Below are positions 1 through 12,700 of a DNA stretch of 64,000 nucleotides, piece by piece. Each line of letters begins with the position of its first letter. The stretch's first letter is position 1. Under the pieces are notes generated by a model, which ran no database searches, was not told the DNA's origin, and worked only from the letters and a program-made list of their open reading frames with translations. A program made the translations under genes and the position numbers. Source of the DNA: Diogma glabrata (taxonomy: Eukaryota; Arthropoda; Insecta; Diptera; Cylindrotomidae); the NCBI GenBank assembly GCA_963693315.1, contig OY856188.1, forward strand, positions 221,048,263 through 221,112,262, given 5' to 3'.

Positions 1-1540
1 GTTCCTTGTCATTTAAGTTTCCATCTTTTTCCAAAGTGTCATTAGAATTGATTAATGAATAAAGTCTGTATGCCCCAACAACCTTTAAAAACAAAGCGTG
101 AAAAGTCAGCAGTTGTATGGTAGACCCACCGCCACTTTGATCAATGTGTCCCAAAAGATGATAATTATCTTCTTACACTAATTGGAACCCTATTCCATAA
201 GTTTCATCATAATCACTTCATTATTGTAGGCTGTAGAGTGTAGTGTGCATAAAGACACTGAAAAAACTTCAAAAAAGTACAAAAAAAATTTTTTTACCGG
301 AAGTAAAAAACCGGAAGTTGGGATGCAGAACTATTTTAAATCGTACTACATACTCATGTACCAAGTTTCATCCAATTCGCTTATCAGGTACAGAAGTTAT
401 AGAGCGTTCAAAAAAACAGGTGCTTCAGGTCCCCCCCACCACTTTGTTCACTATCGCTCAAAAACTAATCAGTTCTTTGCCATACATGTTTGCATCTTTT
501 TCCAAAGTGTCATCAAAATTCGTTTACGAACGAATGCTGTGTGCTCCCAACAAACATTGAAAAAAGTGTGACACATTAAACAAGTGTTCGGGAGGACCCC
601 CACCACTTATTACAATATTATCCAAAAACTAATCAGTTCTTTGTTACTTAAGTCTCCATCTTTTTCCAAAGTGTCGTTGAAATAAATTAATGAATGAAGT
701 CTGTATGCTCCCAACAAACTTAAAAAACAAAGTGTGAAAAGTCAGCATTTGTATGGTAGACCCCCCACCACTTTGATCAATGTGTCCCAAAACATGATAA
801 TTATCTTTTCACACTAATTGTTACCCTATTCCATAAGTTTCATCATAATCACTTCATTATTGTAGGCTGTAGTGTGCATAAAGACACTGAAAAAACTTCA
901 AAAAAGTACAAAAAAAATTTTTTTTACCGGAAGTTGGGATGCAGAACTATTTTAAACCGTACTACATACTCATGTACCAAGTTTCATCCAATTCGCTTAT
1001 CAGGTACAGAAGTTATAGAGCTTTCAAAAAAACAGGTGCTCCAGGGACCCCCCACCACTTTGTTCACTATCGCTCAAAAACTAATCAGTTCTTTGTCATA
1101 CATGTTTGCGTCTTTTTCCAAAGAGTCATCAAAATTCATTCACGAATGAATGTTTTATGCTCCCAACAAACATAAAAACTTTGTGTAAAAAACCACCTGT
1201 TGTATGGTGGACTCCCCAACCCTTTATCCAATGTGCTCCAAAAGCTGATAAAATCTTTCTCATGTTATTTAAAAGCTTTTCGCAACGTTTCATGAAAATC
1301 GATCGGTAATTGTAGGCTACAGTAGGGATAAACACCTGAAAAAAAAACTTTTTAACCGGAAGTGACAAACCGGAAGTTGGTATGCAGAAATATTGGAAAC
1401 AGTACTAAAACCTTATATACTAAGTTTCAATAAGATCATAGCTCGGGATCAGAAGTTATTCAAGATTTAAACTTAGAGGTGTTCGGGAGACCCCCCGCCA
1501 TTTTGTCCAAATTTAAAATGAATCCAGATCTTCTATTTTC
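1..1540. repeat. Degenerate tandem/dispersed repeat cluster
   Basis: A block with a period of about 629-635 bases occurs at roughly 1-635 and 636-1190, with a third more diverged partial copy to about 1540. Landmarks that recur are a run of C followed by CACCACTTTG, the string GTGTGCATAAAGACACTG (near 242 and 870), and CTCCCAACAAAC (near 543, 709 and 1161). Shorter sub-blocks also recur inside each unit. Short open frames here are conserved only because the DNA repeats; none resembles a protein. A pyrimidine/CA-rich tract (about 1588-1625) lies just beyond it. Probably a non-autonomous repeat family of unknown class. Confidence 0.7.
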
Positions 1541-3250
1541 AAGTGAACCTGTATCATTTGCCAAAGTTTCATCAAGATCCTATGCAGAAAACTCACCCAC
1601 CCACCCACGCACACACAGACGTACACCAAATTTTTTTTTGCTATTTAGATAGAGGATGGTCCAAAACAAAAGAAAAAATAAAATTTGGGGTATGTAAGAT
1701 TTTTTTTTCACGATGGATTGCATTACTTCACACAATTTAAAATTGTGGTGAAGTAAAAAAAAAATAATAGCATCAATATCGAGGAAAAGTTATCTCATAA
1801 AATTAATTATCTGAAGTTTTTTTGAGTTATAGAAGAACATTATCTAATAAATATTTTTGATAAATTGATTTGATGTTGTTGTAGAAACAACTACGATTCT
1901 ACTAGTGTTACACGTTCGCGCGAACCAACTGATACAACGACCTTATAGATTTTAATTTTCGAAATTCCAATTAATATGATAGGGAAAAATTAAACATCAC
2001 AAAGTTCAGTAATTAATTTGATTTATTTTTAGTTTTTTTTTATTGACGTAAATCTAAGTTGTATCTCATAATCAATCAGCTTTTATATGTATTCTAATCA
2101 ACAACTTTGAATGTTCTAATGTTTTGTTTATATTTCATTTTAATTTATTTTGTATTCGATGATCAAGGATTATTATGATAGGTTTTATGAACTATCGTAA
2201 TCGATAAAAATTAATAGATATTTTGAAGATTTTCTTAATCATTTTTTGGATTCGCTAGATCAAGAAAATCACTGGAATCCAAGACAAAATTAATATTTCG
2301 AGACCAACAGCGCATTGCAGCGCTGTTGGTAAAATCAGAGACATCGAAAAGGAAAATATAATGACATAGGGGCTCTTAGAGCTCCTAATAAATAGAAAGC
2401 CATCCTCCGCACATTATTCAGGTTGATTGCAAAATGGCACTACACAGTTAAAAAGCTAAAGACGTAATCTGAATATATTCTACGGTTACCAAGGCTACAA
2501 AAATTTTTCGGAACTGTGCCGATTCTTTACCGAAATCATAAATATGTAGCCTTGAAGAAAATTGCGCTAAAAAACTGGTGACAAACGTTGAAGTTGCCAT
2601 AAGAAAGACGAAAGCGATTTGAAAACTTGCGAACACCAAACAAATGGAAAGCAATCAGCGTGAATCAATTACCGAACTAAAATAAATTCATATGGTACAA
2701 TCTAATGCCGCTAAGGCATGAGTCTACCCCCGAGTCACCCATTATAACAGAAAAAACAAGGGACAGTCATTATTCTGTTAGAAAAACATTGGAGGTTGAT
2801 TAATCACAACGGCATTCATCAAAAATGTCGAAAAACGAGGACAAAATTTATATCAACGTCAAAAGTCAAACTCCTTAATTTTTTGCGAAGCCGCAAAAAA
2901 CAAACCGCCTATGCCGACGATGGAGCTAAGGTTAGTAAAATGTTTTTTTCACTATCTGGAATCATAAAGGCAACACAAAGACCACCAAAAAAATAAGAAG
3001 ATAACCTTTGTAAAGATTTATATGAATGATCTAGGACAGTACTGTACTCTATCACCTAAAGAAAGAAGATATTGTTTTTTAATCTAGCCTTCCTAGAAAT
3101 ATATAAAAACTGAAATTTAGCAAAGACAATTCATAAAATTCGATTATTAATTGAAATACGCAAAAAACGAATAGAAGCACACTGCAAGATGAAAAACTAT
3201 CATCTTTTCTTTGAATATCCTGGTACTTTCATGAAGTTAATGCAAAATTC
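1541..3250. other. AT-rich gene-free stretch
   Basis: No coding region is supported. The short open frames have low-complexity translations and no recognisable motifs. One perfect 10-bp hairpin lies inside it and is listed separately. Confidence 0.5.
2304..2329. repeat. Short perfect hairpin
   Basis: CCAACAGCGC at 2304-2313 is the exact reverse complement of GCGCTGTTGG at 2320-2329, with a 6-base loop. It stands out as a GC-rich stem in AT-rich DNA. No following T-run or gene explains it. Confidence 0.6.
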
Positions 3251-3259
3251 TGTTTCCAT

Positions 3260-3560
3260 CCTTACTAAATGAACCAAAAGTTATTCTAAATGGAGTTAAC
3301 CTGAGTATCACGGACCAAATCAAATTTCTTGGACCTTATTCTGGACAACAAAGTAAGCTGAAAATCTAATATTTTGAAAGGCATATTAAGGACTGACTCA
3401 CAACTGATATTCCGGTTGCAATAATAACCAGCCAAATATTCTCCAACTGCTCTACCCCTGATCTGGTTTTACCCCTGAAAACCTAAATTTTTAGTTGCAC
3501 ATGAAAATTACCATGATCTGACAGATGTCGGAGGAATAAACGTCAGAGACATTTGTCGTT
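3260..3560 (+). pseudogene. Ancient LINE reverse-transcriptase C-terminal remnant
   Basis: Interrupted translation near 3265-3380 gives a stretch like the post-palm region of non-LTR reverse transcriptases (VILNGVNLSITDQIKFLG, followed in another frame by ILDNKVS). Stops and frame changes occur within about 40 codons, so this is a relic. It does not obviously belong to the adjacent LINE copy. The identification rests on a short motif only. Confidence 0.35.
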
Positions 3561-3894
3561 TCTTGAGAAGCTCTAAGCAAAAGTTTTTTGATGATTGCGC
3601 TGTGAACTACGTTGTCTATAACTCGTACCTTTTACTATTCTAGACCAGTCTTAACCAGACCTATGTAAATAAAAGAGATTACACTATGTCCTAAGAAAAA
3701 AATGTTACTCTTCATAATCTATAGATCCCTCACACAAAAGAAAGAAAACTTTTGAAGTTTACTAGAGAATAATATTAGGAAGACTAGTGAGTATTATCTA
3801 GTACAACGAAGAGTTTCAAAATAGAAAATATCGGCTGTATGTAGACTTTTACGACGGACAATTATTGTGAAAAACTATATCTCATACGTTAAGT

Positions 3895-5240
3895 TGCACT
3901 TGACATGTCAAAAGCTTTCGACACAATGTCACACGCTGCACTACTGAACGACATATTCAATACTAATGTGCCAGGTCTAATAAAGCGCTGGTTGTACAAC
4001 TACCTAAGAGGCCGCTAAACATACGTTGAGTTCCGTAACTCTAGATTTACGATGAGGGTGCTCAGACAAGGAGTTCCACAATGTGGAGTTATCTCACCTT
4101 CATTATTCAACCTTTACCTAAGTAGTTTACCGGCACCACCAGAAGGAATAACCATTACGTCATATGCAGACGACTGCACGATGCTTGCGACAGGAAACAA
4201 CCTGGAACAGGAACAACTCACCAATGTCCTAAACACTTACCTTAAAAAATTGAAACTGTCCACTGAGAAGTTCACTTCCACACTTTTCACCACATGGACG
4301 AAGGAGGTAAATACAACACCTAGCATCTGCATTGACAACATACTAATTCCTACAGTCAAAAATCCAAAACTGCTGAGGGTAACATTCGATCCACTACTTA
4401 AATTCAACGCTCATGCTCAACAAGTGAACACAAAACTTAAATAAAAACAGGAATAACGCACTCAAAGCTCTAGCGGGTAGTTCGTGGGGTAAAGATAAAA
4501 ACACTATACTAACATCATATAAAGCAATAGGAAGGCCTTTCATAAACTACGCTGCTCCCATATGAACACCCCAAGTCGCTGACACCAACTGGAATAAGTT
4601 ACAGATAACACAGAACGCAGCCTTGCGTACAGCAACCGGATGTCATTTGATGGCCCACCGAGATCATCTACACGAGGAATGTAACATATTGCCGGTCCGT
4701 GAACATAACGAAATGCTTACCAAACAATATCTTTGGGCCTGTCATAAAGAGCAACATCCCTGTGACATACATGACAACACCACCTAGAAACATAAGAACT
4801 GCGAAATGCTTCCTACAAGATGTTAAAAACAATCAAGTCATCGACGAGCCAAGTATAAGACGGGGCTAAAAAATATACATAGCAAAGCTGTTAAAGACAC
4901 AATAAAGAAATACGCCCCGAATTGAGTTCTTAACAGCACTTCCCCCACAGCAAGCCACCACAAGTCGCTGCCGAAGATGTAAAACTGCCACGCAGCACTA
5001 AACCATCCTAGCGCAGTTAAGGTCCGGTTGGTCACGCATCTTAAATAACTACATGAGTAGAATTGACCAGGAAATTGTTGTCAAGTGTCCCACATGTGAG
5101 GGCACACCACATGATGCTTACGGGCTACCTTTTCAATCGTCCAGAGAAACCAACCAACCTGACGAAGGAAGATTTGTGGTACTGCCCGACGGCAGTAGCA
5201 GAGTTCCTGAATCTGGACTTGGGCCGGAAGAATAGCACCA
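3895..5240 (+). pseudogene. Non-LTR retrotransposon (LINE) fragment, copy A
   Basis: Decayed reverse transcriptase of a Jockey/CR1-like LINE, 5'-truncated. Visible motifs in order are a palm start (LDMSKAFDTMSHAALL) near 3898, the GVPQCGVISPSLFNLYLSSL block near 4069, and the catalytic box SYADDC near 4159. A Cys/His-containing tail (about 5050-5240) includes CPTCEGTPHD and TNLTKEDLWYCP. A stop codon sits in the palm domain and several frameshifts follow 4440. The DNA is colinear with the longer copy at 11455-14590, so the two belong to the same family. The exact clade cannot be fixed by eye. Confidence 0.85.
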
Positions 5241-6123
5241 CATCTCGTCGCTATAACAACATATACGTGTTAACAAAATCACTTATATCATTTCATCATG
5301 CACGTATAGAACACATAGAAACATTCTGGATTTCTAAATCTATAATTATCTTCTTGTTTTCTTTTAATGTCGTCTTTGGCAACATTATCAAAAATTCGTG
5401 GACGCAATTCTCTCATTACATAAAAAACATTTAAATCAATATTGATAAATATTAACATGTAAAATAACCGCATTTAATACTTTAATTTATTATTTCATCA
5501 ATTTACACAACACAAAATAAACAACCAGACAAAAAGAACAAATACCGCTATTCCGCTTACTTGAAATATTTCCCGTCGAAAAAAACATTTGTCTAAATTT
5601 CAATTGAACCTTATCATTACATATAAGTTTCTACTTACTTCGTGTAAAGTCTAAATGCACAATTAATTTAATAACATTTTTCACAAAAAAACTTTAGTTT
5701 TTTAAAAATTAAAGTTACAAAACGTAAATAATTATTTTACAGCTTATTTCTGAGAAGATTTATGTGTTGTGTTTCCTTTCCACTTTTTACACGTCACGTG
5801 CTCGCAGTATTTTCGCATACATTCGGAGTTTATATTTTCGTTATCGCATGATAACGATTTTTATATTTGTACTGACTGCAGCCATAAAAAAATTCATTAA
5901 TTTATTTATATATATCAAATTATAAATATTAATATATATATTTTTTGAAATTAATAATAATCATTTAGGTACTTTTCATATATTTATTCTTCAAATTATA
6001 CTAATTTTGAAATGTATCATATACAACATAATTATGGCACAATAGTGTTTTGTTTACAAAGTCAGCTGCTGTTGACACATGTATGTCAACAAATAAAATA
6101 ACACTAGTTTTGACAGATTTATC
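5241..6123. other. AT-rich region upstream of GatB
   Basis: No coding region is supported between the end of LINE copy A and the GatB start codon. Any GatB promoter must lie here, but no convincing core promoter motif can be singled out in DNA this AT-rich. Confidence 0.5.
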
Positions 6124-9100
6124 ATGAAAATAATCAATATTTTTAATATAATTTCTAAACGATTTTGCTCATCAAATAAGTTGTAAAAATAAATAAACTA
6201 CTAATCATGAATATCAAATAATATTTTATCTTTCAGAGATAAAACAAAATCGTTATGGAAAGGGGTTGTAGGGTTGGAAATTCATGCTCAAATTCAATCC
6301 AACTCCAAATTATTTTCGGGGTCGAAATGTGATTTTAATTCACCTGTAAATAATAGTGTTTCACTATTTGATGCCTCTATCCCAGGAACATTGCCACTTT
6401 TAAATAAATCATGTGTTGAGGCGGGAATTAAAACTGCATCTGCGTTAGAATGTCAAATTAATTCGATTTCAATGTTCGATCGGAAACATTATTTTTATGC
6501 TGATCTGCCGGTAATGTGATTACGGAATTTTGAAATTCATTAATAATTTTATATTCGTATTTCAGGCAGGTTATCAAATAACACAACAAAGAGCTCCATT
6601 AGCAAAAAATGGTATATTGAAATTTCCAGTTTTTGTTCCGGGTGTCACTAAAAAACCGTACGAAAAATCAGCTCGAATACATCAGTTACAATTGGAACAG
6701 GATAGTAGTAAATCACTTCATGATGAATATGCTGGACGTAGTCTGGTCGATTTGAATCGTGCCGGCATACCATTGATGGAATTAGTTTTCGAGCCAGATT
6801 TATCAGATGGCGAAGAAGCAGCAGCTCTTGTCAAAGAGTTAATTTTAATATTATTAAGATTACAAACATGTTCATGTAAAATGGAAGAAGGGGCATTGCG
6901 TGTAGATGCAAATATATCTGTTCATAAGGAAGGAGAACCATTAGGAACAAGAACTGAAGTAAAAAATATTGGATCGGTAAGAGCAGTTGCACAAGCGGTT
7001 ACGTTTGAAATACATCGACAAACTCAATTGTTAGAAAAAGGAAAAAAAATAAATAATGAAACCAGGTCATGGGATGCAAATTCTAAATCAACGATAGCTA
7101 TGAGAGACAAAGAAGTTTTGCAAGATTATCGATTTATGCCCGAGCCAAATCTTTTACCTCTTCATATAAATATTAGCGAAAATGTGACGGAAAGTAAAAA
7201 TATTTTAAATGTTTGTGAGATTGTAAACAATATGCCAGAACTTCCGAAAGATACTCGTCGTAAATTAATCGAGACCTTTGGATTTAATCAAGAGACAGCT
7301 ATTATATTAGTGGTAAGATCATATAAATTTATCTATTTTATTTATGCAAATTAAATTATGTTTCGTGTCGTTATTTTAGAATGAGAACAATCTGTTAGAA
7401 TTATTTTACAAAATCTTTGATCTGAACAACAACCGATCACCAAAAATTGTCTCAAATTTGTTACTAAATGAAGTTCTTGGAATTTGTAATAAGCTTAAAT
7501 TGCAGATTGATGAAATGTAAGTACACAATACAGATCTATATATCAGAATAAAATAACTCTCACATCACAAATAACTCTTACATATCGGTCAAAACCGATA
7601 TAAACAGTTAAGGTATTCAAATTATATGATTAAGCGGTTGTATATTAAGATATGCTATCAAAAATAATTTAGATCATTTGATAACATCATTCGAATAGAT
7701 TCCAGATTACATTTTTAACGTTACTAATATTGAATTGCATTGTTTCTTAACGAATATGATAACAGATCTGCCTGATAACACCGAAGTGGTAGCATTGCTA
7801 AGCTGAACAGAAAGAAATCACCCTACATTCTGCCAGTATAACAAAAAATTCGTGACAGTTGGGACAGTTTTATTTTAAAAAAACTTGTAGAATAAGGATG
7901 AAAATGAATTTGACAAACAAATGTTTTCAAATGCACCTATTTGTCCGTCCTACATATCAATTGAAACATCGTTGAGAAACTCGGCGTTTCGATAACGAGG
8001 CAGGCAAGAATTGACTTAATTTCAGTGACTCCATTTGACGACTTCTGAGATGCTTCTCGAAGTACCTATACCCAGCTCCTTAACCTTTTCGTCCCAAGTT
8101 TCTTTTTCGCCTTTGCATACATACCACAAGCATGACGTTCTTGAGTTCGAGAGAATTATTAAGCTTAGAACATTGTTACACAATTTTAGAGCTCTTTTAC
8201 TCGGTTTGATGCTGCATTTATGGGAAATACTTTAGCCTGAATCACCGTAAGATATTCGGCTAGAAAAACTATTGCCCAATATTAACTTTACTTCATTCAA
8301 ATATCAAACTATTGGTGTTGAACAATATCGCTCAGAACTTTGTAATTGTTACACCGAGTGTCCTCGATAATTCTTTTTGTGGGTTTCGGCGCAGACTTTG
8401 TCACTTTTTTCTCTCAACTTTTTAGATATTCGATTGCTTGCTCTTTGACCTGAGCTTTTGGTGCCCGATGAATGAGTCTGTTCGATCAGTTCACCCTCTT
8501 TGTCCAACGAAGTTGCTGGTACAGAAAAACCTTTAGAATGAGTAGCATTCTTCGCAATATTTTGCGTGGTCAAGAGATAAGAGTTTGTTTTTTCTTTTCC
8601 TCCTTTTCATCTTCTTTGATCCATATGTATTCTTCCTTTTTTCTTCCCGCTGTTTCAGTGCTCTTAAATACCTGCTTGGGTGTGTCACCTTTGGAATTCC
8701 AAATGTGCTCAATTTTTAACTGTTGTGTTCAAACATATCTCAACGAAACTCGCCAAACGAATAATAATCAAAGATTTCTTTCAGATCTGTAAAACCCAAG
8801 TTTCTTGGCGAGTTGGTAGATATGCTTCAAAATGAAACAATTAATTTGAATTTAGGTAAATTAATTTTACAAGAAATGTTCGCTAATCCAAATGCTTCGC
8901 CCATTGTGGTAAGAAAAAACTTATTTATATGATACGAATTACAAAATCTATTACAAAACTCATATCACTTTATATTCTAGATTTCGGAAAAACATAACTG
9001 GAAGCAAATTAGTGATATTGAACAAATAGAAGAAATTTGTCAAAAAGTTTTAGAAACAAATCAAAAAATGGTCGATCAATATAAAAAAGGAAAAACGAAA

Positions 9101-9196
9101 GTTTTATTTGCGATTGCCGGCGAAGTTATAAAAGTAACAGAGCAACGTGCTAACATGGCAATTGTCGTTGAAACACTTAAAAAGTTATTAAAGTAA
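6124..9196 (+). CDS. GatB: Mitochondrial Glu-tRNA(Gln) amidotransferase subunit B
   Basis: Subunit of the mitochondrial GatCAB complex, which converts mischarged Glu-tRNA(Gln) to Gln-tRNA(Gln). The B subunit carries the kinase-like/tRNA-binding role. Exons that join in frame are 6124-6182 (or 6179), 6237-6510, 6566-7312, 7380-7516, 8785-8908 and 8981-9196, giving about 518 residues, the expected size. Residues 1-17 ([17 protein letters not shown]) are basic, hydroxylated and free of acidic residues, as in a mitochondrial presequence. GatB landmarks seen are [10 protein letters not shown] near the N-terminus, [12 protein letters not shown] across the exon 2/3 junction, and the family signature LRVDANISV in exon 3. 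Exons 4-6 encode the C-terminal YqeY-like tRNA-binding domain. Intron 4 is 1.27 kb; the others are about 54-72 bases. A polyadenylation signal AATAAA lies at 9224. The gene looks intact. Exon 1 is inferred from reading phase and presequence character and is the least certain part. Confidence 0.93.
7517..8784 (+). other. GatB intron 4
   Basis: Bounded by GTAAGT and TTTCAG and phase-compatible with its exons. At 1.27 kb it is far longer than the other GatB introns. A 74-codon open frame on the minus strand (8349-8573) has a charged, non-repetitive translation but no recognisable domain. It may be a decayed insertion, but I see no target duplication or terminal repeats. Confidence 0.6.
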
Positions 9197-9769
9197 ATGT
9201 TAATTACTTTATTTTATATTTTCAATAAAATTTGAATTTTCCCTCTTGCACATCAAATACAATTTAATCTAACTTCACGTATGTTATTGAAAACAAATTT
9301 CACATATATATTTCAACCAAAACGAAAATTTCAGCCAAATAAAATAAAATGACGTCAAATTCTCCATAGCTTTTAGTTCATTGGGTTCTCTTTTTTCTAA
9401 AAAAAAAAATTAAAATTTATGTTGAAACTTGAAAGAAATATTTTGGGATCGCTTTTAATCGACAGCAGCCAAAGGAATAAAAAGAAGAAAGGAAATGATA
9501 AAATTGTTATTAAATTAAAATTAAAAAAAGAAATTATTTAAATCGAAGAAATAAAAGTAATTCAAAATGTATAAATTTAAATAAAACCATAATATTTATT
9601 ATTATTCGAATTAATAATAACAAGATATATAGAGAAAAAAAGTTAATTATCTCGTAAAATTAATTTTTTTTGTTTTTGTTACTAAAATTATGTTAATTAA
9701 AAAACAAAATTTATTTAGACAAAGATTTCTAGTAATTCCGGCGAAAAAGAAAAGTAAATTATCAATAGA
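9197..9769. other. GatB-TSC1 intergenic region
   Basis: It contains the GatB 3' end with its AATAAA signal (9224-9229) and, presumably, the TSC1 5' UTR and promoter. The sequence is very AT-rich and no other gene is seen. Confidence 0.5.
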
Positions 9770-12700
9770 ATGGATGTATATAAATTATTTAATGATCTTG
9801 AATCAAATAATTTATATGATGTTGAAGAAACCAAAAAGAAATTTGCTGAAACATTTAGTTTAGGTATATTATTTTAATTAATTCTTTAGTTATAAATAAA
9901 TACACATTTATATAAAAAAATATATATGTATACAAAAATTAATTTTTTTATTTAAATTTAAGAATAGAAATAGAACAAACAAATGTTCTTGTCCTTCAAA
10001 AGTTTAATCACAATAATATCAACATAACCTCACTTTTAAAAAAAAAAATTCTTATAAGTTTAAATTAAAATAAATCATTATTTTTACTATAGGGATATTT
10101 ATATATACATATTTATTCTACTTCTATTAGTTTATTTATAGGCCAGCTGATTATTTTTAAATTCTAGTTACATTTTAAGTTTTTTTAAATTATATGTTAT
10201 TAAAACAAAAGTTTTGTTTTAAATATTTCATAAATAAACTATTAATATGGTCTACGTGATTTTCAATATTATTAATTTTCTACTTACAATAGCAAAGAAA
10301 TAATTATCTTTTTTAATAAATGTTCAATTCTCATTCAATAGCAAAAGAACCAATATTTGTACATGGGATGATGGATTACTTTGTCCAAACAAGTTCGATA
10401 CGCTGTGTTGATATATTAGTAAAAGTACAATCACCACATGATCGTTTTATATTTGATCGTTTATCGGATTGGATAAAAGGAAACAATAAACAACATGGAT
10501 TAGAACTGTTTGGACATATTATTCGGAAGCATCCAACTTGGCTTTATAAAATTGCTTCTCATCCATTAATGAAGGAATTATTAAAATTGTTGAAGGTAAA
10601 GATTTAAGATTTTTTATTAATCTGACTATTTTATTTATGATTATGTTATTCTGAGTTTTCTCAGTTGTCGAGATGAAAACAGTTGCCCTAAAATTTTGCA
10701 TCATTAATCTCGCCACCAGAGAAAATTTACTGTAATTTGCCTCAATTCACTGTGTTAGACACCGAGAGCTGCCCAAAACCCAGGATACTTGGTCTAATAT
10801 AGAAACAATAGTGTTTCAGACCTATCTCGATCTGATCAAAAGTAAAATGGTTAGTTTTTTACGAGAACACCAGAGCCAATGTTTTAGCCCAACCTTTTAT
10901 AAAAAGTGCAGAACTATTGCTTTTCGACGTGATTTTTTCAACAGAGTCTCATCTCTGCAATGTCTTACCTTCATGGGTTTTCCCAGATAGCCTTAATCCT
11001 CAAAATTGGAAAGTTAGCGTACATAAATTGAACTTAAAGAAGTTTAATTTTTTCAACCTAATCCCTACTTGGCATATTCAGAGACGTTATTTTATTATAA
11101 TTAACACTAAACATGCCTAATTTTGATTAAAAAAATAAAAAGAACTGATGAAATAGGAATTTATTGAGTTGACAAAAACTAAATTAAATGTTTCTTTAAG
11201 ACTTAGTAACTTTTTCTTTTGTTGGTTCTTATGTGGGACACTACAAAGCATAACTAAAACTTTTATCATGCTTCTCAAGATGGACGGATCTACGCCCCAG
11301 AAGAACTCGGAACGCAGTCCCGACCAAGGACCATCACAACAATATCGACGAAAGGTGCAACTCTGTCGCTCTTTTTGGATAAAGAAGCAGCTGTCACTGG
11401 CCTCTGCTTCAAGCTCTCCTCGTGGCTGGTATTGAAAGAAATCTTGGACCAACTAAAACATGACACTGTACAATATGTAAAAACATTTTAAGGGCAAACA
11501 CTACCCTTACAGTGTAACAGCTGTAAAGAATGGTGTCATCTCAAGAACTGCTCAGGCCTTGCCACACATAAGAAATGGACCAAGAACTATATAGCACCAT
11601 GTTGCCAGATATCAGGTCAAAAATCAAGCACGATCTCGCAGCATAGCACAATCCGAATGAAGAACACATCCGGAAACCACAAACGATGTGAAAGTAATGC
11701 AATTAAATTGCAATGGTCTCATAAACAAAATTGATGACATAATAAACTATGTGTGCAATAATGATATTCTAGTAGCGGTTTTTACAAGAAACCAAACTAA
11801 ATGCTAGATCTAAAATTGGTGATAATATCTGTGATTATAGAATTATAGGGCTGGATAGAGGGAAGGATAAAGGTGGTGGCCTTGCCTTTATCATTCACAA
11901 AATCGTTATCTTCCGTACAACCACATTGCCAGCAGTACCGGAAACTGATAATCACATAGAACAACCAGGTATCATAATAAAATCCGGAAACACGGAGATA
12001 ACACTAGTCAATATTTATATACCACCAGTAAGCAGCTGTGATGCAGGTTATGAACCGTCCATAGGACACCTATTTTATACTAAAGACTGTCTAGTTCTAC
12101 TGCCATAGATTATTTCATGATATATGGCACTCACAAGTCACACCTGAACACTGATTCACGAGGCGAAAGCATTTCTGATCAAATTGACGGCTCTAACTTT
12201 GGAGTCCTCAACGAACCACAACCAACAAGGGTAACAAATAACTTATATTCTTCTCCAGATGTTTCCCTTCCCAGCATGTCACTAATGCCAATTGCTGAAT
12301 TGAGAACTGAAATCGCATTAGGATCAGACCACGTGCCGATCATAATCACCTAAAGCCGTTCAATAAACCCAATAAAGTCCGAGAAGAAGACATATATTAA
12401 TTTTAATAAAGCTGACTGGCAAAATTTTACAAATTTTACTTAAATAGAATTTAGTAAACAATTTTTACCACCTGACGAGAGAAATTTTTAATAAAGCCAG
12501 AGTTCGCTTCGTTCCAGCCGGCAGAATACAAAAGGTGAAACCAAACTGCCCACAGGAAGCTTGTGTTCTTTCAACATTAAGAGATGATATCCGCAAGGCA
12601 GATCCAGCCGACTCTAGAATAAAAGGTCATAAAAGGCTTACCTCATCCTCGACAACCGGGTAACAACTGCATGACCTCCTTCAATGATATCCCAACCGAA

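Noticed and set aside
243..1175. Several open frames of 67-108 codons in the first 1.2 kb, some similar to each other
   Set aside because: The similarity follows from the underlying DNA repeat, all three frames are equally open, and the translations have no domain character.
2304..2329. GC-rich hairpin as a transcription terminator
   Set aside because: No gene ends upstream, no T-run follows, and this is a eukaryotic sequence.
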